NCBI GenBank assembly: GCA_905221605.1
Contig: CAJNDS010000140.1
Location: 152,685-216,684 of the forward strand
Source: Symbiodinium natans
Lineage: Eukaryota > Sar > Dinophyceae > Suessiales > Symbiodiniaceae
Length of the DNA: 64,000 nt
Reading direction: 5' to 3'
Every line of letters begins with the position of its first letter. The first letter of the stretch is position 1. A program made the translations under genes and the position numbers. This document shows positions 22,561 to 31,260 of the stretch, piece after piece. The notes under the pieces were generated by a model. That model was given only the letters and a program-made list of their open reading frames with translations. It was not told the DNA's origin and did not search any database.

Positions 22561-23039
22561 CAAGGCCCGTACTGGGCCTGTAATGCAAGCATCTTGCAAA
22601 ATGCAAAATGCAGCTTGGCCTTGAAAGTGCACATCTGACTGCCCAACCGACTCCCGGTACCTATTTCTTGCCCCCCCCCCCCACTCTGATAAAATGGCTC
22701 CCGGAAATAGGTTACATTCAAAGTAGCACCCCCCCTATAGTACCATTACGAGGGGGTGGCCCTACGCGACCTGCTGCCGCCCCGTGCCGGGGGGGACGCG
22801 CCGGGGGACACGCCGGGGGACACGCCGGTGTGGGTAGGGGACAGGGAACTGCCGGTTTCCTAGTGTTGGGAACGCGTAGGGAAACGAGCAATACAAAGGG
22901 AGGCCCTGCGCGAACGTCTGCGTAACCACGCGCGCCTTTCCAGGCCCGCCTGACCTCCAGTCAGTCAGTTTGGTTCCTGCTAGCGCCCCGAGTAACTACT
23001 TGTTTCGGTCCCTCCCCGCAATCACTACCGGAGGAGTTC
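22561..23039. other. No gene; short GC repeat inside
   Basis: No coding signal. A 12-bp unit gggggacacgcc occurs three times at 22791-22826, the first copy being gggggacgcgcc. A C-run lies at 22672-22683. Confidence 0.6.
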
Positions 23040-24370
23040 GCGCGTGAGCACGATGCGGGAGTCATGCAGTGTTTGCGCGGCTTCCTGGCCAGTGAGGAGC
23101 CTCTTCGTCATCTTCATCTCGATGCAGCCTTTTGGGCTTCCTGGGCAGCAAAACGCCCGCGCGTGCTGGCCGAGCAGGCGACGGCCGGGCAGCGCCGAAT
23201 GTGGTCGAGCTCACTCAGGCGGCGGCGCGCCTCCGAAAGAGCAGGTTTGAGTCACCGTCGTGGGCCTGGCCTCCCTGGATGCGTCAGCGTGCGCGAGCCT
23301 CTTGCTTGCTTACACCCGGCTTCGCGCGCCATGATGCTGTCCCAGGCAGGACCCTGTGAAGCACGTACATTGACAGCGCTCCCCGCGGGTGCACCGGAAT
23401 TATGGCTCCAGTCGGGCACGCGGCGTGGTCATCAGCGATGTGTTCCAGCGACTCGTATCCAGAGCCATGTCAAGCTGGCGCCTTCGCTCGCTGCCGCCAC
23501 TGCCCCTTTCAAAACTCGACCAGGGCTGGTGCCGAAGCGGACTGATATCTGTGCTGTTGGAAACCGATCTTACCAAGACGTTGTCACTGTTGAAATGTGA
23601 TGGCATGCCCGGCCTTCATGCTGCATTGCCGCGTATGTGTCAGTTCTACTGTACACCACGTCGCTATATGTGGTATGTCGACGCTGGCAATGGCCACAAG
23701 GTGCTCCAAGCTGAGGGAAGGAACAAACCCACTAATGCCTGGCGCTGCATGCGGCTTTGCATGCTGCGTCGCAAAGCCTTCCAACTCATGCTTCAATCAG
23801 AGCAAGCAGGACTCGCCCGGTGTGATCATTTGGGCAGCTCGGAGTCGCCTTGCTAGGTTGGAGACCCTATGTTGCCGGAACGCCAACGGGGAACCGTGCT
23901 TTGGGGTATGCTGGTCGGGCACCCAGGTTTTGCGGCGGCCTTCCTGCAAGCCAAGCGCGATGACCATGACAAGCTCCTCACAGTAACATCATGGACGTGC
24001 CCCATGCGCACGCAGCGTGGTTGAAGCTGTTCTTCTCCACGGCAATGCGGGCAATCCACCCTTTTCCGCTGGTCCCGCCGTCGCAGGAAACAGCTTATGC
24101 CACTTGCGTGCAACAGACGCTGGAACTTGCGCCCGTGCAACTAGCACGCCTGCAGCTTGCCGTCCGGTTTGGGATGGGGTTGTAATCGGCGACCCGGCTG
24201 CGACAAGCTGTTTGTTGGGCTCCAATCCTTCCCTGTCATTCACTGACCTGGCCAATGTGCGGCAGCTTGGGCCTGAGGAACCTGGCGGTCAAAGCTGCCC
24301 CTTTGGGACGCAGTGGAGGCGGCGCCCGACATCGAGCGGGACGCCAGTGACCCGGAGTTGTGAACGCATG
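23040..24370 (+). pseudogene. Decayed reverse transcriptase, second type
   Basis: A second RT of a lineage distinct from that at 20999-21960. The frame open at 23389-23856 gives 'RGVVISDVFQRLVSRAMSSW' (family form roughly G-I-V-x-G-D-V-x-R-R-L-V-A-R). A shifted frame gives 'LAAATAPFKTRPGL' (family A-P-F-Q-x-A-L-x-T-R-A-G). Then comes 'LPRMCQFYCTPRRYMWYVDA' with 'LQAEGRNKP' (family Q-x-E-G-G-E-Q-G-D). After a stop at 23854, the same frame gives 'WGMLVGHPGFAAAFL' (family L-G-x-P-x-G), and another frame gives 'APVQLARLQLAVRFGMGL'. The expected catalytic Asp-Asp box was not found near 23800-23880. Family forms are from general knowledge, not a search. Confidence 0.75.
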
Positions 24371-24570
24371 GGCGGCAACGCATGGCACGCGCGGTGACGG
24401 TGGTGAACAAGCAGGCTTGACGAACCAACTGGACCCTGCCTCGCAGGCTGGGCCCATGGCAAGCTGTGTTTTCGACACGTTCCGATATTATCATTTTGTC
24501 CATCATGTACTTTCAACTAATCATGTTTCTCGTTTCATGACATGAAATATCTTTTTGAAATAGGAATATT

Positions 24571-24800
24571 TTACACCTTTTTTTCGTTGGATTTTCCTAC
24601 TCTGGCAGGTCCATCGATATTCATTTTATAGACCGTGTCATCCACAACGTATTTAAAAGTCACTCCACATCCGTGAGTAGATGACATCGAACAACAGCAC
24701 TTTACAAGCGAATCACGCTCTGTCTTTGTTGCACGGCACAGCCGAGTCAGGGAAAGCCCAAAGTAGCGAAGACACTTAAAGTGTCGCATGGTAGCACTTT
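24571..24800 (-). repeat. Dispersed repeat copy, minus-strand frame
   Basis: Shares with 25119-25240 the words 'gtcatccacaacgt' / 'gtcatccataacgt', 'gtcactccac', 'tccgtgagta' / 'tccgtgaata' and 'gacatcgaacaacagcac' / 'gacatcgaacaacaacac'. The minus frame reads 'VKCCCSMSSTHGCGVTFKYV' here and 'VKCCCSMSRIHGRGVTLTHV' there. The function is unknown. Confidence 0.65.
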
Positions 24801-24807
24801 AAGTGTC
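24771..24807. repeat. Perfect inverted repeat, 13-bp arms
   Basis: The arm gacacttaaagtg (24771-24783) and its exact reverse complement cactttaagtgtc (24795-24807) are separated by 11 nt. Each arm is itself partly palindromic. It could form a stem-loop or be a binding site. No gene is adjacent to suggest a terminator. Confidence 0.85.
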
Positions 24808-24866
24808 ACCTGGAGTGCTCGCATCACACTGAGAAGCACCTGGAGTGCTCGCATCACACTGAGAGT
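24807..24866. repeat. 30-bp tandem duplication
   Basis: The unit starting 'cacctggagtgctcgcatca' occurs at 24807-24836 and 24837-24866, with differences only at the last bases. It begins on the last base of the neighbouring hairpin arm. Confidence 0.95.
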
Positions 24867-25118
24867 GTAATGCCCAATGACTCGAGCGCACAACTGACGC
24901 ACGCATATAACCCCACAAACGGGGCGGGCTGGGCGGGAGAAAAATTTGCTTCAGGTCACATGTGAGCCCAAATCTTGCCCGAGCAGAACTGACATGCTCA
25001 CAAAAACAGCTATATTTTCAGAACCACTTGACGGTTTCAACACGTCATTCAAAACAATGGAAATCTTTATGGACCAAAAGCAACATGGTTTTGTTTGACA
25101 AGTTTCTAGAAAACACCG
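24867..25118. other. No gene
   Basis: Composition becomes AT-rich here relative to the left part of the window. No motif seen. Confidence 0.5.
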
Positions 25119-25240
25119 TCACGCAAGCATGAACGTACGCTTTTCGACCATGTCATCCATAACGTGTGTAAGTGTCACTCCACGTCCGTGAATACGTGAC
25201 ATCGAACAACAACACTTCACTCTGCCTCTATCGGTGGAGC
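25119..25240 (-). repeat. Dispersed repeat copy, second
   Basis: Second copy of the element at 24571-24800 (see there), diverged. It runs directly into the RNase H remnant at 25234. Confidence 0.65.
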
Positions 25241-25640
25241 GCTCATCGATCCGCGTACTCACGCTGTACGGACTTTTTGGCGCTGTTGCGCCTGAGCGCG
25301 TGGTGAGCAAGTGGGCCTCTGGCAAAATGCACATCATAGGACAGACCGAGCTCTATGCGTGGTTATGGCTCGCCTTCTGTGGAAGTCTTGGATTGGGGGA
25401 CAAAGGTGTTTCTTCTTCGTCGACCCGTGCATACAAATGGATGCTCGCGTAATGCCAGTTGAAGAGACCTTGTTGCTACATTTAGAGATGGCAGATGAGG
25501 CCAATCCTTGCTTGCCCTGGTTCTACAGGGCGCCGAGCCATAGCAACTTAGCAGATCCGCCTTCACGCGGGAGGAGGGATGAGTTGGGTTTCCTACTCAT
25601 TGTCGTGGTGGACAGCGTGACCTTTTTCCTGTCAGACCAA
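25234..25640 (+). pseudogene. Decayed retroelement RNase H-like domain
   Basis: One plus frame (25234-25452) ends with 'MHIIGQTELYAWLWLAFCGS', matching the first strand and helix of an RNase H-like domain (I-x-x-x-E-L, with the catalytic Glu). The overlapping frame (25311-25733) continues 'GGQRCFFFVDP', where an active copy would have an 'IDND' strand. It then gives 'EMADEANPCLPWFYRAPSHS' and 'NLADPPSRGRRDEL', matching the family's 'R-V-P-S-x-x-N-x-A-D-x-P-S-R' end with its last catalytic Asp. The frameshift between the two frames and the missing second Asp indicate a pseudogene. In an active element it would degrade the RNA of the RNA-DNA hybrid. No RT of the matching element is adjacent. 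Confidence 0.7.
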
Positions 25641-26203
25641 ACTCTGGCTTCGACTCAGCGCAGTCGAGAGTCGAGAGGGGTGATACGCGTTCATCAGTTG
25701 TACGCTCGAGTCATTTGGCAACTCTCAGTGTGACGCGAGCATTCCAAGCGCTACCTCGGCTCACATGCTCCAAGCGTGAAGACAAGCACTGGCGACGAAC
25801 TCGGTGAAGTAACTATGGACCTTGGAACCGATGCCACCAGCCTCTGATTCAGCATTAAGAAAGCATCGATCCGAGTCTGAATAAGAAAGAGACCTCCTAG
25901 CTGGTACGTTGCTCCAGCACCCTCAAGTCAGCCAAAGCCAGTCTTCCCGCTCTCCCAAGCAGCTGTGCCTCGGAGAACTGCAGCCGTCCCAGCACTGACG
26001 GAACTTCACGTGTGACAACAGTGCCGTGCTCTGTCCGGCTTGTTCCGTGACAGCCAGAAGAAGGTCAGCCATGTTCACTATGACTCCAAGCGTCTCACAC
26101 TATCGGTGCCAAAGGGTTTTTCTATGTCACGGGATTGCAAAAAGGTCATCACTGCACGAACCACTTGGTCTGTTCCTTGCCCTAACATCACCGAAGCCGA
26201 CGA
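25641..26203. other. No recognisable gene; one protein-like frame
   Basis: Mostly featureless. A 66-codon plus frame (26040-26240) reads 'FRDSQKKVSHVHYDSKRLTL' and looks protein-like but is unrecognised. Its end lies inside the fold-back element. Confidence 0.4.
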
Positions 26204-26314
26204 TTCAAAATTGGCGGGCGCGACCTCTGGAACCTTTTAGGGTTTAGGGTTTCTTTAGGGTTAACCCTGAACCCTGAAAGGCTGCCGCTCCAGAGTCGCG
26301 CCCGGCTCAAAATT
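26204..26314. mobile_element. Fold-back element with telomeric repeats in its arms
   Basis: The whole interval is a long imperfect palindrome. The outer arms are 'aaaattggcgggcgcgac' + 'ctctgga' (left) and 'tccagag' + 'tcgcgcccggctcaaaatt' (right). The inner arms are ccttttagggtttagggtt (26234-26252) and aaccctgaaccctgaaagg (26263-26281), 17 of 19 positions pairing. The inner left arm contains TTTAGGG twice (26236-26249), and a third copy lies at 26254-26260 in the loop. TTTAGGG is the telomere repeat of plants and several alveolates. It may be a small fold-back/MITE-like element, a product of telomeric sequence joining head to head, or a regulatory hairpin. No transposase is nearby. Confidence 0.7.
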
Positions 26315-27280
26315 CAAAGGGAAGGGCGTTGCAAACATGCAAAAACAAACGGTCTTTTCCACATATGTTTGGGCCTGAATGTCACAGCATCCATCTCATG
26401 CAACGAACTTCTGGCAAAACATAAACGACGTGTCAAAGCACCAGAAAATCTGTACCAAGATACGCTAGGAGGGAAACGTAAAAGTTCATCCCTAAGATTG
26501 CAGTGCTCGAATTGGCGGAACTCTTCAAGGCTCATTCTGCGGCGAGAACACTTGCCATAACGTGACACAGATCTCTTGCATATCACGACTTTCACATTGG
26601 CATCGGAACAAACTCTTTTTTTAGCATCGAGCTTCTTTACCACATCAGCGGCGCAGTAAGCGATTCAAGACAATTGCTGGTCAAAAGTGAAACGTACTGT
26701 CAAAGCAACAAAAAGCAACGACAACAAAAAGACCAACAAGGAAACAAACCAAACCACACAATCTAGGTGTCAAAGGAGGAACAGAAAGTTGTCATCAGAA
26801 CCAACTCGATTGCAATGCAAAAAGCACCTTTCTTAAGAAGATTTGGCAATTTTCTTGCGCCAAGGCTCGAGAAGCTACTCAAATGATTCGGTCGCCGGCT
26901 AACTTCCTGTGGAACAGTCGGCGACACATGCTGGGGTCAGCTGCTTTGTCTGCATCGCTGCACGCGCTTGCCCGTCTGGCTTGTAAGGAAATGGACTGCA
27001 TCTACGGCATGTCTCGCACGAACAAGCTCAGGATTGTAACAAAAATGCCTTGCCATAGTTCACGATCTTCTTTTAGGTAAGCGTCGACTGGCTGATGCGT
27101 AAGTATCGTGTCAACAACCAGCTGCGCAGCGCCAACACTAGATGAACAGGTGGCACACCCTCCCAAAAATAGAAGCACTGATCCAATCGTCCAGTGAACC
27201 AACCAACTGAAATGGCACACAAAAAGCACAACCAAGGGCCGTAGCAGTCTTGGAGGCTTGATGGGCCCATCACGGAAGGA
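26315..27280. other. No recognisable gene
   Basis: AT-richer sequence. A 109-codon minus frame (26314-26643) and a 108-codon minus frame (27002-27328) are open. The latter contains a hydrophobic stretch 'LLRPLVVLFVCHFSWLVHW' that could span a membrane, but nothing else supports a gene. An A-rich run lies at 26690-26760. Confidence 0.4.
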
Positions 27281-27417
27281 AAGGCTTAAGGGGGAGTTTA
27301 AGGGCTTAAAAGGGGGCTTAAGGTTCAAGGGGGCTTAAAGGTGGGCTTAAAAGGGGAAGCTTAAAGGGGGGCTTTAAAGGGGGAAGGGTTTAAGGGGCTG
27401 AAGAAGGGTTTAAGGGC
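27281..27417. repeat. Purine-rich short repeat, ggggcttaaa-like
   Basis: A degenerate run of 'gggggcttaa', 'ggcttaaaag' and 'gggtttaagg' words of about 10-14 bp, with strong strand asymmetry (G and A on plus). Confidence 0.8.
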
Positions 27418-27440
27418 AACTCTAAACATTGATTTATCTT

Positions 27441-27533
27441 GAAGATAAGAGAGAAGGGATTTATTCTAAATTCCACCCCCTCGAATCTTGTTTTGTTTTT
27501 TGGATTTTATGATTTGAAACTAGAGAAGTAAGA
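27441..27533 (-). repeat. AT-rich repeat, inverted copy
   Basis: The reverse complement of this stretch matches the direct copies at 27900-28250: 'ttacttctct', a run of A/C-rich words, 'attcgaggg', 'gtggaatttagaa' and 'cccttct'. With 27901-27992 it forms a pair of inverted arms enclosing about 370 bp. Confidence 0.75.
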
Positions 27534-27559
27534 CTGTAAACATAACTTCCTAAACTCCA

Positions 27560-27690
27560 TATTCGAACTCAGGCCAAAGATCAAACTTAGGTTGAACCCC
27601 AAGTTCAACAGAGTTCCAGCTGGAGTTGAACCTGGAGTTCAACTCAAAGTTCGAACTCCGAGTTCCAAGAACATAGAACACTCTAAGTTC
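27560..27690. repeat. Cluster of gttcaac / agttc words
   Basis: Words such as 'gttgaac', 'gttcaac', 'gagttc' and 'gttcgaact' recur in both orientations, making a dense field of short inverted repeats between the two AT-rich arms. Confidence 0.65.
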
Positions 27691-27899
27691 AAGGTTACTT
27701 ACCAAGGAAAGCGTTACTCAGCTCAACAGTACATTTCCTCAACTTGCGGTTGAAAAACCGGAAGTCCGTTAAAAATGACTTTGTTAAGGGCAGCTTGCGT
27801 GAAAGCACATGTCCATAAATCATCTTTACACAACCCGCGCCACGTTACTGACAAACTTTCTGCTTCTTGAAACTTGAGTAAACAAAAACGAGTGGTTGC

Positions 27900-28250
27900 T
27901 CTTTACTTCTCTTGTTTTAAAGAATAAAAACCCCAAAAACAAAACGATTCAAGAGGGTGGAATTTAGAACACATTCCCTTCTTTCTCTTCATAAAGGAAA
28001 GTATGTTAAGAGTCTTACTTCTCTGGTTTTAATCAATGAAATCCAAAAAAAACAAATACAAAAAAATCTAACAAGGTTTAAGAAATTTAAAATACATTCC
28101 CTTTTTTCTTTTTGTAAAAGGGAACAGCATGTTTAGAGTCCTACTTCTGGTTTCGAAAAATCAAATCTGAAAAAACAAATACAAAAAAACATACAAAATT
28201 CGAGGGCGCTGGAATTTAGAACGAATTTCCTTTTCTCTTTTTTAAAGGAG
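27900..28250 (+). repeat. AT-rich direct repeat, three copies
   Basis: Units of about 115-125 bp lie at about 27900-28010, 28011-28136 and 28137-28250. Each contains 'cttacttct' or 'cctacttct', 'aaaaacaaa', 'gaatttagaa' or 'aaatttaaaa', 'ttccctt' and a T-rich end. A fourth copy lies inverted at 27441-27533. Confidence 0.8.
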
Positions 28251-28575
28251 GCGCAGCCCCATTTGCAAACACAACGCTTGCATCATGAGTTTGCCCAAAA
28301 CCCTTAAAAGGCCCAGCAAGTGCGTTTCTTCAACTGCTGCCAAACCTTCACAAAAGGCCCAGCTTAGGCCTCTCACTGCTGCCTGAACTCCACAGAAGGC
28401 AGCAAGTATTACGCCTTTAAACTGCTGCCTAAAGCCTGCACAAAAGGCCCAGCAAGTAGGCCTTTTAAACAAACGCTGCCTAAACCCTTCGCAGAAGGTC
28501 CAGCAAGCATACGCCTTTAAATTGCTGCCCAAACCCTCAAAAAAGGCCCAGCAAGTATCAGACCGCTCAAACTGC
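28251..28575 (-). repeat. Minisatellite of about 48 bp, six degenerate copies
   Basis: The words 'aaaaggcccagcaagta', 'cctttaaa' and 'ctgctgcc' recur with spacings of 42 to 51 bp (anchors near 28310, 28356, 28398, 28446, 28497, 28545). On the minus strand a 156-codon frame (28242-28712) stays open and reads repeats such as 'CWTFCEGFRQRLFKRP' and 'CWAFCAGFRQQFKGV'. That frame also begins with a hydrophobic signal-peptide-like stretch ('FTLPWLLMFLTCPLVQG'). It is unrecognised and probably fortuitous. Confidence 0.75.
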
Positions 28576-28637
28576 CACCTGGTACAATTTGCTGGCGGAC
28601 CACCTTGGACCAGCGGACAAGTCAGAAACATCAACAA

Positions 28638-28944
28638 CCATGGCAACGTAAAATAGACTCTAAAAAAGGTGGTTTTGGAAGCCATGGCCCCAAACACGCC
28701 AAAGCCCACCACCAGGATGCGCTGCTCTGGCGAGCTGCAAACAATCCAGAGACTTATGACCCTAGATACTGTTTTTGAGGCACACTAGACTGTAGTTACC
28801 TAAATGACTAGGCCATGGCAACATGGTACCAGACTCAGAACTTCCACAAAGGTGGTTTTGGAAGCTATGGGCCCAAACATGTTACTGTGCACATAAGAGA
28901 CTCCACGAAGGTGGTTGGAAAAGGCCCCATGAACTTAAACATGC
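28638..28944 (+). repeat. Direct repeat, two copies plus a partial
   Basis: 28638-28703 and 28813-28879 share 'ccatggcaac', 'aaggtggttttggaag', 'atggccccaaaca' / 'atgggcccaaaca'. A third, shorter match (about 28903-28944) has 'gaaggtggttgga' and 'aaacatgcca'. The second and third overlap the start of the frame of the RT remnant. Confidence 0.75.
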
Positions 28945-29503
28945 CACGCTCTTAGAAAAGAACTGTGGGCTCCAAAGCAAACTAAAAAATGATTATTTAC
29001 TGTTCTTTGCAAACGTTGAGCAATTTACAGCTGAAGAAAACCTCTGTTTCATCTCCAAGCCCAACAAGCCCCCAACCAAGCCTTCTAACCTTCGACCCTT
29101 AGGCATCATAAGACCGGATGGAAAGGGCCTGGCGGGGGCCTGCAGAGATCTTCTCGCTTCTTTTTACCTCCAGCTACTGCCACAGTTTGCGTACCAGCCT
29201 TAAAGAGGGCCGTCTGTGCCTCTCCAGAGTATCGAAGCACTAAGCAAGCATTTCCTGCATGCTGGACAGGAGTTGGTGGAAGGGATCTGCTTTGCACTTG
29301 ACTTATCACAAGCTTTTGACATTATGGACACTCTTCAGGAAGCTGGGGTACCGTGGTGCGAAGCATGGTGCGAAGCACTCTCCGTGGCAATTTTTTCAAA
29401 ATTTCCAAAATGCAAGTTTCAGCACTTTTTAAGGTTTTTTGGAGTTAATTTTCATTCTTTGCAGGCGTCAATGGTGTTGTTCAGCTCTCTGCAGTGGTCT
29501 TAG
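28823..29503 (+). pseudogene. Reverse transcriptase fragment with one in-frame stop
   Basis: A continuous plus frame with a single stop at 29201-29203. The core reads 'CFISKPNKPPTKPSNLRPLG' then 'IIRPDGKGLAG' and 'LLPQFAYQP', then after the stop 'EGICFALDLSQAFDIMDTLQ'. These match RT blocks of non-LTR elements: 'K-P-x-K-P-x-x-x-x-x-x-R-P-I' and block A 'F-x-x-D-L-S-Q-A-F-D', with the catalytic Asp present (29300-29302). The fingers/palm start is kept, but the YxDD half is absent and the homology stops near 29350, so it is a truncated copy. The first 40 codons lie in a local repeat and may not be ancestral. It is less decayed than the other two RT remnants. Confidence 0.85.
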
Positions 29504-30248
29504 CCGGAATTTACCCAGACGGAATTTCTGAAAGCTGCATATTTTCAGAAATTTGGATTTTTGTTTTTGAAAACCTTGAAAAATGTGTTTTTTCCTTTTG
29601 TTGAAAACTTTTTTTGTTTGCTCCCATTTTACCTGGCAAGATAGCATGTAGGAATTCCAAAATGATTTGTTTTTAAGCCAACCATTCCACAGAATGCATT
29701 CTAGATTTTTTGGACGCCGCGTTTCTTACAATGTTTTTTGAAAATTTTCAAAATTTAAAATTTTGATCCAAACCAAGCCGGTTGGCTTAGTTGCAAAAAG
29801 TAGTAAGGCTCAATTTGTTTTCAGATCATTTTGTTAACAATTTCTCAAACAAGGAAAAGTTGAAAAAAAAAAACATTAAATTGATGTTTTTTTGAATTGT
29901 GCTCAAGCGATTTTGTTTCTGAACCAAAGGCATTGCAAAATCAGTATTTTACACTGCAGACTTTAAAATGCTTGAAAACCAGTGTTTCCTGTTTAAATGT
30001 TTTTTCATTTTTGAAATTTTGAAAAACAATCTGCTTTGACCAAGGCAACTTTGAAACCATTTTTTCTGGTTTTGAATGTTTTTCATGTTTAAAATTACAA
30101 AAATAATTTGCTTAACAGCGCATCTTCAATTTTTCTCAAGTTTGGTGTTGCCTTACATGTGTCAAGCCAGACAGCTGAAAAACACAGCCAAAGTTTTTTT
30201 GAGGTAATGTTTCTTGCTGGTAGCTTTGTTCAGCCTTGCAGGTGTACC
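29504..30248. other. AT-rich stretch, no gene
   Basis: T- and A-rich with many 'tttttgaaa' and 'aaaattttcaaaattt' words, markedly different in composition from the flanks. No open frame of note and no RNA gene seen. It ends sharply at the start of tandem unit A1. Confidence 0.6.
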
Positions 30249-30569
30249 GGGGAGGCCACACACAAGCGGACGTGACTTTTGCACACAAAAGCGGACCCAG
30301 AATCTGGCCTCGGAACAATTTCCTGCGCAAAGACCCGGAGCACATATGGAAAACCTACTCGGACCTACTCCTGCGGAAAAATACAGCTGGGTTAGCCCCA
30401 GCGGTCACTTCTGATTCTCCCTGCGCCATCAGCATCCACCTCCACAACCTCACCTGGCAGCGCTGCAAAGCCGCACGACACACTGCGCCTCTTGCATCTT
30501 GCCTATCTGGACGAGCGCCGACCGCATCATGTGACAAATTCCAAAGCTTGAAGTAACGCTGAGGAAATC

Positions 30570-31260
30570 CATGGTGCCATGGAAGCTCATGGAAATATGG
30601 AAACCCTCGCTGAAGCTTCTGACATCTTTTTCCAAAGCCGCAAAGCATGAGAAAACCAATCGAAACCCCGCGGAGATTTTGCAGGAACCCTCACAAAGCT
30701 CCACTGGAAGCTTTAAAGACCTGCGCACGACCTATATAAGAAAACCCACAGAAACCCCGCGGAAACCCTCACACAGCCCTAAGAAACCCACGGAAACCCT
30801 TCAAAGCTGTCAAAAACCATGGAAAACCCACGGTAACCTTCACAAGACATTAGAAAAACCTTCCGAGAGCTTCAAAAACCTACGCAAAATCTAACAAAAC
30901 CCACTGAAACCCCGCAAACCTTAGAAAACCCCAGGGAAACCATCTGAAAGTTTTAAAAAACCAAGGCAAAACTTGACAAAACCCACGGACATCCGCGGAG
31001 ACCCTCACAAAACTTTAGAGAAACTCAAAGAAAACCTCCGGAAAGTTCAAAAACTGCACGAAATCCCACGGAAACCCTCACGAAACCCTTGAGGAACCTA
31101 CCAAAACCATCCCAATAGGTTTTAACACACGCACGAAATCTAAGGAAACCCACGGAAACCCCCAGAAACCCCGCGGAAACCCTCGCGAAACTGTAGGGAA
31201 ACCCAGGGAAACCCTCCAGAAGCTTAACAAACATGAACGGAAACCCTGCGGAAACCCCTT
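30570..31260 (+). repeat. GGAAACCC-rich degenerate minisatellite in A1
   Basis: Dozens of words of the type 'gaaaccc(a/c)cggaaaccc' and 'ccctcacaaaac' with irregular spacing near 12 bp and multiples. On minus it reads hydrophobic 'GFPWVS' / 'RVSVGF' repeats. The same block recurs at 60218-60910 and 63280-63960. 'tatataa' occurs at about 30733, but without any gene context. Confidence 0.85.

Noticed and set aside
27236-27265. 'ccgtagcagtcttgg' as a spliced-leader gene
   Set aside because: Several mismatches to the conserved leader in the core and no match in the last six bases.
27640-27665. gttcgaactcc as a tRNA B box
   Set aside because: It lies in a field of repeated gttcaac words, with no A box at the right distance and no cloverleaf stems.
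30733-30740. tatataa in unit A as a TATA box
   Set aside because: No open frame or transcript start context downstream, and it is embedded in a GAAACCC-type minisatellite.
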